Shown here piece after piece: positions 40,017 through 49,802 of a DNA stretch of 64,000 nucleotides. Location of the stretch: assembly GCA_017427685.1 (NCBI GenBank), contig JAFRSH010000031.1, forward strand, positions 1 to 64,000. The letters run 5' to 3'. Origin of the DNA: Lachnospiraceae bacterium. GTDB lineage: Bacteria > Bacillota > Clostridia > Lachnospirales > Lachnospiraceae. Positions within the stretch are counted from its first letter, which is position 1. Each line of letters opens with the position of its first letter. The notes below the pieces were generated by a model that saw nothing but the letters and a program-made list of their open reading frames with translations, was not told the DNA's origin and searched no databases. Position numbers and translations under genes: made by a program.

Positions 40017-43000
40017 ATGCCGAAAAGAACTGATATTAAAAAGGTTTTGGTCATAGGTTCGGGTCCGATCGTTATCGGACAGGCCGCCGAATTTGACTAC
40101 GCAGGTACGCAGGCCTGCCTGGCTCTTAAGGAAGAGGGCTACGAGGTGGTGCTCTGTAACTCCAACCCTGCAACGATCATGACAGACACCAGAGTGGCGG
40201 ACAAGGTCTACATGGAGCCGCTCACTCTTGAATATATAGCTAAGATCATTCGTCACGAGCGTCCCGATGCGATCCTCCCCGGGATCGGCGGACAGACCGG
40301 ACTCAACCTCGCGATGCAGCTCGAGAAGAAGGGGATCCTCGCGGAGTGCAGGGTCGAGCTTCTCGGAACGAGCAGCGCCTCGATCGAGAAAGCAGAGGAC
40401 AGAGAGATGTTCAAGGAGCTCTGCCGAGACCTCGGAGAGCCCATCCTTCCCTCGGACATCGCGCACAGCGAAGAGGAAGGTCTTAAGGTTGCTCACGAGA
40501 TCGGATACCCCGTGGTTCTCCGTCCCGCATTTACACTCGGCGGCACGGGCGGCGGATTCGCATCCGATGACGATGAGCTCCGCACCGTCATTAAGAACGC
40601 GCTTGAACTCTCACCCGTTCACGAAGTCCTTATCGAGAAGAGCGTAAAGGGCTACAAGGAAATAGAGTACGAGGTAATGCGTGATGCGAACGACACCGCG
40701 ATCACCATCTGTAACATGGAAAACCTCGATCCCGTTGGAATCCACACGGGAGATTCGATAGTTGTGTGTCCTTCGCAGACACTCACGAACAAGGAGTACC
40801 AGATGCTCCGTGACAGTGCCTTAAAGATCATCCGTGCCCTGAAGATCGAAGGCGGCTGCAACGTTCAGTTCGCTCTTGATCCGAACTCTATGTCGTACTT
40901 CCTCATCGAGGTCAACCCGAGAGTGTCGCGTTCTTCCGCACTTGCTTCCAAGGCGAGCGGGTACCCGATCGCACGTGTTTCGGCCAAGATCGGTATCGGC
41001 ATGACCCTCGACGAGATAATGCTCGCCAATACGCCTGCTTCCTTTGAGCCGGCACTCGATTACGTGGTCAGCAAGCTGCCCCGTTTCCCCTTCGACAAGT
41101 TCGCCGATGCAAGCAATTCGCTCTCGACGCAGATGAAGGCGACCGGCGAGGTCATGAGCGTCGGAAGAACTTTTGAGGAGAGCCTCCTCAAGGGAATCCG
41201 TTCACTCGAGACAGGTGTTTGCCACCTCTACATGAGCAAGTTTGACGACTGGGGCAAGCAGAAGCTCCTCGACTACATAAGCATTGGAACAGACGACAGG
41301 ATCTACGCCATCGCGCAGCTCTTACGTCTCGGCGGAGAGATCGACGAGATAGCGCAGGCTACGGCGATCGACCGCTTCTTCCTCAGAAAGCTCAGGAACA
41401 TCGTGAACGAGGAGAAGAAGATCGCTTCGGCTATCGGCAATGTCGGAGCACTTTGCGAGGCAAAGAAGATGGGCTTCTCGGACCGCGAGATCGCCAAGCT
41501 CTGGCACATGAGCGAGATCGATGTGTTCGAACTCAGGAAGAAGACGGGCCTTATGCCTGTTTACAAGATGATCGATACATGCGCTTCCGAGTTTGACAGT
41601 TACGTTCCTTACTTCTACTCGACTTATGGGATCAATTACGGTGCACTGGGCGATCCGGCAAGCCGTGAGGATCTGAAGATCGAGGGTGAGAACGAATCAA
41701 GAGTATCCGACAGGAAGAAGATCGTTGTTCTCGGATCCGGTCCCATCAGGATCGGACAGGGCGTGGAATTCGATTACTCGACCGTTCACGCCGTTGCGAC
41801 GATCAGAGATGCCGGATATGAGGCAATAATCATTAACAACAACCCCGAGACGGTATCGACGGATTACACCTGTTCGGACAAGCTCTACTTCGAGCCCCTC
41901 TGCACAGAGGACGTTATGAACATCCTTGAGCTTGAGCATCCCGAGGGAGTTATCGTAACACTCGGCGGACAGACCGCGATCAACCTCGCCGAGCCGCTCG
42001 CAGAGCGCGGTGTGAAGATCATCGGAACCGATTGCGAAGCAATCGACAGAGCTGAGAACAGGGATTCGTTCGAAAGACTTCTCCTGAAGCTTGCGATCCC
42101 CCAGCCCGAGGGCAGGGCGGTGACAAGCATCGAGGCCGGCGTGAGAGCCGCACAGGAGATCGGCTACCCCGTTCTTGTACGTCCGAGCTTCGTGCTCGGC
42201 GGTCGTGCGATGCAGATCGTTGCCAAGGAAGAGTCGATGTGGGAGTACCTGAAGAATGCGGTGGCAGTCGATGAGGACAAGCCTGTTCTGGTTGACCGCT
42301 ACATCAGGGGCAAGGAAGTTGAGGTCGACGCTGTTTGCGACGGCAAGCACGTGTTCGTGCCCGGCATCATGGAACTCGTCGAGAGGACGGGCGTTCACTC
42401 CGGCGACTCGATCAGCGTTTACCCGCCCGTGAGTCTTTCGGACAAGGTCAGGAACACGATCCTCGATTACACCGAGAAGCTCGGACTCGGGATCGGTATC
42501 AAAGGTCTTTTCAATATCCAGTTCATCGTGGACAAGGATGAAAGAGTATATATCATCGAGGTTAACCCCCGTTCCTCGAGAACGGTGCCTTTCCTTTCGA
42601 AGGCGACGGGTCACAGCCTCGCAGACATAGGTACACTCGTAATGCTCGGCAAGAGCCTTGAGGAGCAGGGCATCACCGAGAGGTACCCGAAGGAACGCTC
42701 GAGATACTACGTCAAGGTTCCCGCTTTCTCATTCTCGAAGCTTGCGGGAATGGATGCTTACCTCTCACCCGAGATGAAGTCGACGGGCGAAGCGATCGGC
42801 TATGACAAGAAGCTCCACCGCGCAGCCTACAAGGCGCTCATCGCTTCGGGTCTGAGACTCAAGAACTACGGAACACTGCTCGTCAGTGTCGCCGATGAGG
42901 ACAAGGAGGAGGTCGTTCCGATCGTCCGCCGGTTCTACAACATGGGCTTCAACATCGAAGCCACATCTCTCACGGGCGAGGTGCTCCGTGAGCACGGTAT

Positions 43001-43256
43001 CAAGACAAGGACACTCGGCATGCCCAGCGAAGGCAGCAACGAGGTCCTCGAATCGATCAAAGCCGGGTACGTCAGCTACGTGATCAACACACGTGCGGTT
43101 CTTTCGGGCATCCACTACGGCGACGGCGTTGCGATCAGAAAGTGCGCCGCTCAGAACAACATCACGATGCTCACATCGCTCGATACCGCAAGGATGGTAC
43201 TTGATGTACTCGAGGAGCTGACGCTGAGTGTTTCTACTATAGACGAAGTGGATTGA
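40017..43256 (+). CDS. carB: Carbamoyl-phosphate synthase large subunit
   Basis: 1079 residues from ATG 40017 (M-P-K-R-T-D-I-K-K-V), preceded by TGAGGA; GTG 40002 overlapping carA is the alternative. Two homologous ATP-grasp halves (V-I-G-S-G-P-I-V-I-G-Q and V-L-G-S-G-P-I-R-I-G-Q) bind the two ATPs. The C-terminal allosteric MGS-like domain is present. The product feeds arginine and pyrimidine synthesis. It is the last glutamine-using gene of the string, and no pyr or arg genes adjoin. Confidence 0.96.
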   Translation: MPKRTDIKKVLVIGSGPIVIGQAAEFDYAGTQACLALKEEGYEVVLCNSNPATIMTDTRVADKVYMEPLTLEYIAKIIRHERPDAILPGIGGQTGLNLAMQLEKKGILAECRVELLGTSSASIEKAEDREMFKELCRDLGEPILPSDIAHSEEEGLKVAHEIGYPVVLRPAFTLGGTGGGFASDDDELRTVIKNALELSPVHEVLIEKSVKGYKEIEYEVMRDANDTAITICNMENLDPVGIHTGDSIVVCPSQTLTNKEYQMLRDSALKIIRALKIEGGCNVQFALDPNSMSYFLIEVNPRVSRSSALASKASGYPIARVSAKIGIGMTLDEIMLANTPASFEPALDYVVSKLPRFPFDKFADASNSLSTQMKATGEVMSVGRTFEESLLKGIRSLETGVCHLYMSKFDDWGKQKLLDYISIGTDDRIYAIAQLLRLGGEIDEIAQATAIDRFFLRKLRNIVNEEKKIASAIGNVGALCEAKKMGFSDREIAKLWHMSEIDVFELRKKTGLMPVYKMIDTCASEFDSYVPYFYSTYGINYGALGDPASREDLKIEGENESRVSDRKKIVVLGSGPIRIGQGVEFDYSTVHAVATIRDAGYEAIIINNNPETVSTDYTCSDKLYFEPLCTEDVMNILELEHPEGVIVTLGGQTAINLAEPLAERGVKIIGTDCEAIDRAENRDSFERLLLKLAIPQPEGRAVTSIEAGVRAAQEIGYPVLVRPSFVLGGRAMQIVAKEESMWEYLKNAVAVDEDKPVLVDRYIRGKEVEVDAVCDGKHVFVPGIMELVERTGVHSGDSISVYPPVSLSDKVRNTILDYTEKLGLGIGIKGLFNIQFIVDKDERVYIIEVNPRSSRTVPFLSKATGHSLADIGTLVMLGKSLEEQGITERYPKERSRYYVKVPAFSFSKLAGMDAYLSPEMKSTGEAIGYDKKLHRAAYKALIASGLRLKNYGTLLVSVADEDKEEVVPIVRRFYNMGFNIEATSLTGEVLREHGIKTRTLGMPSEGSNEVLESIKAGYVSYVINTRAVLSGIHYGDGVAIRKCAAQNNITMLTSLDTARMVLDVLEELTLSVSTIDEVD

Positions 43257-43372
43257 AAACATGCTGATTTGATGATGAGCTTTGAGTATGTAACCCGGAA
43301 TCAGATTTGAACCGCTTGGAATCCGGGTGAATGACACAGATGTGTCCTAAAGGATACAGAAAGGCAGGAATT

Positions 43373-44164
43373 ATGCACTTTACGAAAATGCACGGACTTG
43401 GTAACGATTATCTTTATGTTTTCGGGGAAGTTCCGAGTGATATAGTCGAGCTTTCAAAGAAACTCTCCGACAGGCATTTCGGAGCGGGATCCGACGGTAT
43501 GATCTACATCAGCCCTTCGGAGCTTGCAGATTTCAGGATGAGGATCTTTAACGCCGACGGAAGTGAAGCCAAGATGTGCGGCAACGGTATCAGGTGCGTG
43601 GGCAAGTATGTCTACGATAAGGGCTACACGGACAAGAGCCGCATCACGGTCGAGACGCTTTCGGGCATCAAGACACTTGCACTCGAGACTGCGAACGGAC
43701 GCGTGAGATCCGTCACTGTCGACATGGGCAGTGTGATCGTGGGCGAGGATGAGGAGATCGAGATCCTTGGTCAGAAGGTTAAGTATGTGCCTGTCAATGT
43801 GGGCAATCCGCACATCGTCATCTTCACGGACGATGCGGAGAACGCGCCACTCACCACACTCGGTGCGGCACTTGAGAAAGCCGACAGATTCCCCGGCGGA
43901 ACGAACGTTGAGTTCGTACAGAAGGTGGGAGACGGCAGGATCCGCATGCGCGTCTGGGAACGCGGCAGCGGTATCACGATGGCCTGCGGAACGGGAGCAT
44001 GCGCAAGCGCAGCAGCTTCGGTAAGCAGAGGACTGTGCAAGTTCTCGGAGCCCGTGTCTGTCGACCTCGACGGCGGAACCCTCAAGATCACGATCGAGCC
44101 CGATATGAGCACACGTATGACAGGGCCCGCAGCAACCGTTTATGAGGCCGATGTGGCGATGTGA
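43373..44164 (+). CDS. dapF: Diaminopimelate epimerase
   Basis: 263 residues from ATG 43373 (M-H-F-T-K-M-H-G-L-G-N-D-Y); a frame starting at 43331 is too long and lacks a ribosome site. The catalytic cysteine pair lies in M-C-G-N-G-I-R-C and A-C-G-T-G-A-C. It converts LL- to meso-diaminopimelate for peptidoglycan and lysine. The upstream gap holds an ACCCGGA/TCCGGGT hairpin without a U-tract. It works with dapL, 185 bp downstream. Confidence 0.95.
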   Translation: MHFTKMHGLGNDYLYVFGEVPSDIVELSKKLSDRHFGAGSDGMIYISPSELADFRMRIFNADGSEAKMCGNGIRCVGKYVYDKGYTDKSRITVETLSGIKTLALETANGRVRSVTVDMGSVIVGEDEEIEILGQKVKYVPVNVGNPHIVIFTDDAENAPLTTLGAALEKADRFPGGTNVEFVQKVGDGRIRMRVWERGSGITMACGTGACASAAASVSRGLCKFSEPVSVDLDGGTLKITIEPDMSTRMTGPAATVYEADVAM

Positions 44165-44349
44165 GAAGCCGGAAAACCGAAGCGACCACCAATAATCTAC
44201 AGGTGCCGATGAGGAATAATTCCACAGCTCCGAATGTGATTTGGATGTTTCATTGAAACAGCACATAAAAAGGTGGAGAACGGGTTGAAAGCAGTGCCGG
44301 ATCGGGTGCTGCAAGAAAAAAGGAAGATAAAAATAAAGAGGATGATACT

Positions 44350-45534
44350 ATGAACAAGCCGAATATGCATTACGCAGAATTAAAGGATTCATATCTGTTT
44401 TATAACATTTCGCAGAAGATCAAGGCGTATCTTGCTGAGCACGAGGGCACGCATCTCTACCGCATGGGTATCGGAGATGTATCGCGTCCGCTCTGTGACG
44501 AGGTCATCAAGGCGCTTCACGGCGCGGTTGACGATCAGGCCGTACAGGAGACCTTCCACGGCTATATGCCCGAGCCCGGCGCTCCTTTCCTGCGCAAGAC
44601 CATCGCTGATTACTACGCTTCGAGAGGTGTGAAACTCGCCGAAGACGAAGTGTTCGTTTCAAGCGGCGCGAGCGATGAGCTCGGCGACATCCTCGATCTC
44701 TTTGACAGGGAGAACAGCGCACTCGTTATCGAACCCGCTTATCCCGCCTATGTTGATGCGAACATCATCGCCGGAAGAAAGATAGTTCATCTTCCCGCAG
44801 GACGTGAGAACAGATTCCTGCCCGAGCCTTCTGAGGATGCTGTGGCAGACATCATATACATTTGCTCTCCCAATAACCCCACCGGCGCAGTCTTCAACAA
44901 GACTCAGCTCAAGGCATGGGTTGACTTTGCGAATGCGCACGGCTCGGTGATCCTTTTTGACGCCGCTTACGAGGCTTTCATCGAGGACGAGACGCTTCCT
45001 CGAAGCATCTTTGAGATCGAAGGTGCGCGTACCTGTGCGATCGAGATCTGCTCGCTTTCAAAGACCGCAGGCTTCACCGGCACGAGACTCGGCTACACCG
45101 TGATCCCCAAGGATCTTGAGCGCATGGGCCTTAAGTTCAACGACATGTGGGTACGTAACAGAACCACCAAGACAAACGGAGTTTCTTACATTATCCAGCG
45201 CGGCGGTGCGGCAGTCTTCACCCCCGAGGGACGCCGTCAGATCATGGAGAACATCAGGTATTACAAGAACAACGCCAGGATCCTCACGGACACTCTCGAT
45301 GAACTCGGCATCTGGTACACGGGCGGCAAGAACGCTCCTTACGTCTGGATGCAGTGCCCGAACGGACTGAAGAGCTGGGAACTCTTCGACCTCCTCTTAA
45401 ACAAGATCCAGGTTGTCGGCACTCCCGGCGAAGGCTTCGGAGCCTGCGGCGAGGGCTACTTCCGTTTCTCATCCTTCGGAAGCGTTGAGGACACAACCGA
45501 GGCAGCACGCAGGATAAAGGAACTGTTCAAATAA
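44350..45534 (+). CDS. dapL: LL-diaminopimelate aminotransferase
   Basis: 394 residues. It converts tetrahydrodipicolinate to LL-diaminopimelate in one PLP-dependent step, the DapL route. The PLP lysine is Lys238 in S-L-S-K-T-A-G-F-T-G. P-N-N-P-T-G and F-D-A-A-Y-E-A are the cofactor and Tyr motifs. AGAGGA precedes ATG 44350. It is paired with dapF and closed by a strong terminator. The 44165-44349 gap has no other recognisable element. Confidence 0.94.
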   Translation: MNKPNMHYAELKDSYLFYNISQKIKAYLAEHEGTHLYRMGIGDVSRPLCDEVIKALHGAVDDQAVQETFHGYMPEPGAPFLRKTIADYYASRGVKLAEDEVFVSSGASDELGDILDLFDRENSALVIEPAYPAYVDANIIAGRKIVHLPAGRENRFLPEPSEDAVADIIYICSPNNPTGAVFNKTQLKAWVDFANAHGSVILFDAAYEAFIEDETLPRSIFEIEGARTCAIEICSLSKTAGFTGTRLGYTVIPKDLERMGLKFNDMWVRNRTTKTNGVSYIIQRGGAAVFTPEGRRQIMENIRYYKNNARILTDTLDELGIWYTGGKNAPYVWMQCPNGLKSWELFDLLLNKIQVVGTPGEGFGACGEGYFRFSSFGSVEDTTEAARRIKELFK

Positions 45535-45556
45535 ACATTTTGATGCATATAAGCAT

Positions 45557-45585
45557 GGGCGGGGAATCAACCCCGCCCTTTTATT
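45557..45585 (+). terminator. Terminator after dapL
   Basis: GGGCGGGG - AATCAA - CCCCGCCC followed by TTTTATT. It closes the glutamine and diaminopimelate region. Confidence 0.9.
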
Positions 45586-45687
45586 CCCACCCATGGTTTG
45601 AATCTATACAAAAGCTCCCTAACTTGATAAAATAAAACAAATCACCCGTTTGGCCCGGTCGAGGCTTGGACGAAGAGGAGGTTTTTT

Positions 45688-48549
45688 ATGCGTATAAAAA
45701 AGTGTATCACCGGTTTTATCGGCATTTTTGTTGCTTTATGCATTTTGTTTTCTTCGGCAGAACCGGCCTCGGCTGCTTCTTCCTATTCAACATATTTTGA
45801 ATACAGAGGGGAAGAAAAGGTAGACGAGTACAGCGCGCTCTCGTCTTTTACGGAAGACAACATAAATTACCGCGTTACCGAGAGACCTTCCGGCGGAAAG
45901 TACGGAAAGGTGTATGTCTCGGGTTGTAAGTTCAAGCTTGAGACCCTTAATATTCCTGCCGTTGTCAAGCACAGCGGAGCTAAGTACGATGTCGTCGGGA
46001 TCAACGACATGGCATTTAAGAATTATGAGAACCTGACGAAGGTAACGATCGAGGACGGGCCGACCTATATCGGCGGCGGTGCCTTCTGGGGCTGCTGGTA
46101 CCTTAAGAGCATAAAGCTCCCGAAGACCCTCAAGGAGCTTGGGGAAAGTGCGTTTGGGTATTGCGGATCGCTCAAAGAGATCACATTCCCGGATGCGATC
46201 ACAAAGATCCCGGACAGTGTCTGCAGGGACAGTGGCGTTGAAAAAGTTACCCTTGGCAAAAAGGTTACTTCAATCGAAAGCAATGCGTTTTGTAACTGCC
46301 TTAAGCTCAAAGAGATCACGCTTCCCGCTTCGATCAAGAGCATTAATAACTACGCATTTTGCGACTGTCATAATCTCGCAAAGATCACAAACAAGACAAA
46401 GCTCAGCAATGAAGAGCTTACAACCGTGTTCAAGTCCACAAAGTGGGGTGCTGACAGAGCAAAGCCCGCTTATGAGCACAATTATTCCGACACGGACATC
46501 CCGCTTTCGTTGACTCTCGACAATAAGCGTTACAGCAAGGGATATCTCTACTACCGCATGAACGATTTCGAAAGAGAGACGAGAGGCCTTTCTTATGACG
46601 ACTGGGATCACGGGTATTATAAGGAACTCACGAAGGATTCCGACGGAAACTATATACTTGATAAAAACCTTGTGACCGATACTTACTATCCCGTATCGGG
46701 CGAGTTCTATTACTGTGAAAAGAAGCCGAAAGACTTCCTTAAGGATTATAAATTTAAGTTCTCTACAAATGACATCCCTTCCTACAATGATCTTTCCTCG
46801 GAAATGTATGAGAAGGATACCAAGGAGGCAGAGAAGATCAGAGCCGAGCAGGGCGATGATGCGTATTACGCTTATAATTCAAGCAGAAAGAGCGCATGGG
46901 ACTATTATAAGGAAATAATAGGCGAGCCCGTGACGATCGCTCTTTACACCATTCATTTCGATAACAGCAAGACTGAGGGCCGCTTCCTTCCGGATGAGGA
47001 TATAATCGTCAGCAAGTACAGCCAGGCGTCACTCGGAGACAGACTCGATCTTTTTCTTTCGGGTTACGGAAGAGTCGAACATCCGATGGCTGCTGCCAAG
47101 GCGTTTGCGTATTATGCCGACAGCAAAGGCAACAGGATAGATAAGATACGCGGTATTTCGGAACCGCTCACCGTTCATCCCGTGTTCGTTAATGAGGATG
47201 AGCTTTACACCGGTGAAGACTATGCCTGCGAACAGGATTATTATTACTCCTGGTTTAAGCGCGACTCGGATAATTGGCAAAGCTTTAAGCCCAATGTCAA
47301 GATCAAGTCGGGGGCGGAACTTATCGGACGCTTTTTATATGAACCTTCGAAAAAAGACGGAATGGCTATCATAGATAAAAAGATAACGATTTCAAAGGCA
47401 GATCTTAAAAAGTATGTGTCCGATAACAAGAAAGCGGACAACATCTCATATATCACTCCCGAGTACGGTTATTACTATAACACTGATGAGTTTATTATCG
47501 TGAAGTCGGGCGGTACGCTCGTGATCGACGGGATAAACCTCTTCAATGGATTTAAGATTTCGCTTCAGAAGGGTGCGAAGCTGAAACTCATAAACGGAAC
47601 GGTACTTGAGGGATGCGTACTCGGTGTACAAAAAGGGGCAGAGGTCGAAATAAACGATGCTTCCTTTGACGGCGCGATAATCAACGAAGGAACGATCAAC
47701 GTCCTGACTCCGAAAAAGAAGACAGCAAGCGACAGCTTCTACATGAGATCCCTTCGTTCCAATATGTTCCTTAACTGCAAAACAGGCGTGATCAACCTTG
47801 ATTACGGACGCTTTGCCATGGGCAATGATTTTGACAGCGCTATCGAACCCGGATTTGTGAAGTCTGATATGAGGACCGAAAAGGACGCCGTTGTTATCAA
47901 TAACGGAACGATCAATGTTACGGGTTACGGTCATATCGGTATCGCGGACAGTTATCAGAACACCGGACATAAGGAAAGCTATTCGAAGACTCCGGTTGTA
48001 AATAACGGCAAGATCAATATCACCCAGACCGCAAAGAAGTATTTCGAGTTTTCTGCGTTCAGTATCGACCATAACAGCTTCTATAATCACGGGACGATCA
48101 AAGTGACTACCGACGCGGTGAAAGGTAAATATAAATCCGGAAGCTATGCGGAAAGCTGTATTAAAAACAATGATTCTCTTTATGCGGAGATGCAGATCCT
48201 TGAGTCCGAATTCATCAACTACGGAACACTCGAGTTTGATGTAAAGAACGGACTCGGAATGGCGGTGACGGGATTATTCTTCCCGACCGACAAAGTCATC
48301 AAGCGATTTGAAGATGACGGAGAAACAGCGTCGCACGGCAGGCTGGAGAACCGGAAGGGCGGTAAAGTGAAGATCGTCACAAATAATGGTTGCGCCGTTG
48401 CGATCGGAAGCAGTGCGTATCTCATAAACGAAGGATCCATCTCCGTCAAGGATAACGGAAAGAATTCAAAAGAGCCTCCGGTACTTATAACCGGCAAGCT
48501 TACAGGAAAAGGAAAGATAACCGGAAAGAATTACATTATAGATGAATAG
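45688..48549 (+). CDS. Secreted BspA-like leucine-rich repeat protein with beta-helix-like C-terminal half
   Basis: 953 residues. Signal peptide (I-G-I-F-V-A-L-C-I-L-F, cleavage near S-A-A-S). LRR_5/BspA repeats at about 100-260 (A-F-W-G-C-W-Y-L-K-S-I-K-L-P, then S-A-F-G-Y-C-G-S-L-K-E-I-T-F-P). The middle region is unassigned. From about 600 onward come short beta repeats rich in N-N-G-T-I-N-V, like adhesin beta-helices. No LPXTG or SLH anchor is seen. It is probably a surface or secreted adhesin-like protein. AGAGGAGG precedes ATG 45688. Confidence 0.85.
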   Translation: MRIKKCITGFIGIFVALCILFSSAEPASAASSYSTYFEYRGEEKVDEYSALSSFTEDNINYRVTERPSGGKYGKVYVSGCKFKLETLNIPAVVKHSGAKYDVVGINDMAFKNYENLTKVTIEDGPTYIGGGAFWGCWYLKSIKLPKTLKELGESAFGYCGSLKEITFPDAITKIPDSVCRDSGVEKVTLGKKVTSIESNAFCNCLKLKEITLPASIKSINNYAFCDCHNLAKITNKTKLSNEELTTVFKSTKWGADRAKPAYEHNYSDTDIPLSLTLDNKRYSKGYLYYRMNDFERETRGLSYDDWDHGYYKELTKDSDGNYILDKNLVTDTYYPVSGEFYYCEKKPKDFLKDYKFKFSTNDIPSYNDLSSEMYEKDTKEAEKIRAEQGDDAYYAYNSSRKSAWDYYKEIIGEPVTIALYTIHFDNSKTEGRFLPDEDIIVSKYSQASLGDRLDLFLSGYGRVEHPMAAAKAFAYYADSKGNRIDKIRGISEPLTVHPVFVNEDELYTGEDYACEQDYYYSWFKRDSDNWQSFKPNVKIKSGAELIGRFLYEPSKKDGMAIIDKKITISKADLKKYVSDNKKADNISYITPEYGYYYNTDEFIIVKSGGTLVIDGINLFNGFKISLQKGAKLKLINGTVLEGCVLGVQKGAEVEINDASFDGAIINEGTINVLTPKKKTASDSFYMRSLRSNMFLNCKTGVINLDYGRFAMGNDFDSAIEPGFVKSDMRTEKDAVVINNGTINVTGYGHIGIADSYQNTGHKESYSKTPVVNNGKINITQTAKKYFEFSAFSIDHNSFYNHGTIKVTTDAVKGKYKSGSYAESCIKNNDSLYAEMQILESEFINYGTLEFDVKNGLGMAVTGLFFPTDKVIKRFEDDGETASHGRLENRKGGKVKIVTNNGCAVAIGSSAYLINEGSISVKDNGKNSKEPPVLITGKLTGKGKITGKNYIIDE

Positions 48550-48612
48550 CCTGACGTCGGTGGTAGCATAGAATAAAGAGAAAAACACAGCCTGGAAAGG
48601 AAAAGGAGTATC

Positions 48613-49242
48613 ATGAACGAAACGATCATCAAACGCAACGAACTGCTTGTACATAAGGTCATGAAAGGCCTTGAATCGAGAAATATGAAGGCGTACTATG
48701 CCGGGGACAAAGGTGAAGCACTGAAAATCGCGCTGGAGCTCATACCGGAGGGTTCTGTCGTTACGATGGGCGGTTCGATGTCGGCACACGAGATCGGACT
48801 CGTGGATGCCTTGAAGAACGGTGACTACAACTTCGTGGACCGTGATGCGGTTGCGGACAAGAGAGCTGCCATGCTCGCCGCTTATGATGCCGATTACTTC
48901 CTTACAAGCGCAAACGCTATCACGGAGGACGGCGTTATGGTCAATATCGACGGCAATTCAAACCGTGTTTCGGCCATTGCGCAGGGACCCCGTCACGTTA
49001 TCGTGATCGTTGGAATGAACAAGGTCTGCCCCGATGTCGACACAGCGATGAAGCGTGCACGTAACGTTGCCGCTCCCATCAATGCACAGCGTTTCGGGCT
49101 CAACACACCCTGTTCGAAGACGGGCTCCTGCATGAATTGCAAGTCACCCGACACGATCTGCTGCCAGTTCCTTATCACCCGTTTCTCACGCCATGAGGGA
49201 CGTATCCATGTGATCATGGTAAATGACTCGCTTGGATTTTGA
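48613..49242 (+). CDS. LUD domain protein (LutC/YkgG-like)
   Basis: 209 residues. Lactate-utilisation LUD fold: V-V-T-M-G-G-S-M-S-A-H-E-I-G-L near residue 55, A-D-Y-F-L-T-S-A-N-A-I-T-E-D-G, then G-P-R-H-V-I-V-I-V-G-M-N-K-V. The C-terminal part has several cysteines (C-S-K-T-G-S-C-M-N-C). It stands alone without LutA or LutB, as many clostridial LUD proteins do, so its role need not be lactate oxidation. AAAAGGAG precedes the ATG. Confidence 0.88.
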   Translation: MNETIIKRNELLVHKVMKGLESRNMKAYYAGDKGEALKIALELIPEGSVVTMGGSMSAHEIGLVDALKNGDYNFVDRDAVADKRAAMLAAYDADYFLTSANAITEDGVMVNIDGNSNRVSAIAQGPRHVIVIVGMNKVCPDVDTAMKRARNVAAPINAQRFGLNTPCSKTGSCMNCKSPDTICCQFLITRFSRHEGRIHVIMVNDSLGF

Positions 49243-49293
49243 GTGACCTGCGAGTACTAAACAAAAACTGATTATTTTGAAAACGTCATATGA

Positions 49294-49342
49294 GAAGTCT
49301 TTCTTTTGTGGTATTCTATACTATAAAGAGAGACTTCTTTTT
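49294..49342 (+). terminator. Terminator between the LUD and thioredoxin genes
   Basis: GAAGTCTTTCTTT pairs with AAAGAGAGACTTC (13 bp, one G-U) around an 18-nt loop, followed by TTTTT. A frame starting at 49290 and running into thioredoxin is therefore not the real start. Confidence 0.8.
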
Positions 49343-49412
49343 GATATTTATTTCTGATACAGAGTATGAGTTTTGGCCTAAAGGGCTGATGAAAAGTAAG
49401 GAGGAAGGCATT

Positions 49413-49724
49413 ATGGAGATTTTGAATGTTACGGCAGAGAATTTTGATGAAACTGTAGGAACTTCGGATGTTCCTGTACTTGTTGATTTCTGGGCACCCT
49501 GGTGCGGACCCTGCAAGATGCTCGGACCCGTGATCGAAGCGGTGGCAGCTGAGGCTGACGGCTTCAAGGTTGGAAAGTGCAACGTTGATGACGAGGAAGA
49601 CCTGGCCATGAAGTTCCGTATCGCATCGATCCCCTGCATGATCCTCTTTAAGAACGGTACTGAGGCAGGCAGACTGATCGGCGCCACGACCAAGGAAAAG
49701 ATCCTTGCATTTATAAAGGGTTGA
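49413..49724 (+). CDS. trxA: Thioredoxin
   Basis: 103 residues from ATG 49413 after AAGGAGG. The active site is W-C-G-P-C at Cys31 and Cys34 (F-W-A-P-W-C-G-P-C-K), with the cis-proline block I-A-S-I-P-C-M-I-L-F. The extra cysteine before the Met of that block is slightly unusual. It acts as a general disulfide reductant. No thioredoxin reductase is adjacent. Confidence 0.93.
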   Translation: MEILNVTAENFDETVGTSDVPVLVDFWAPWCGPCKMLGPVIEAVAAEADGFKVGKCNVDDEEDLAMKFRIASIPCMILFKNGTEAGRLIGATTKEKILAFIKG

Positions 49725-49764
49725 AAGAAGCCTACTACTACGTTGAAATGTTTGGCAAGGAAGC

Positions 49765-49787
49765 AACTGCGGTTAGAAACCGCAGTT
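49765..49787. other. Inverted repeat between trxA and the oxidoreductase gene
   Basis: AACTGCGGTT - AGA - AACCGCAGTT, a perfect 10-bp stem just before the next ribosome site, without a U-tract. It could be an operator or an mRNA-stabilising hairpin. Confidence 0.6.
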
Positions 49788-49802
49788 AAAGAGGAGACTA
49801 CT

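Noticed and set aside
49290..49412. N-terminal extension of thioredoxin
   Set aside because: It lies in a terminator hairpin; AAGGAGG and normal length support ATG 49413.
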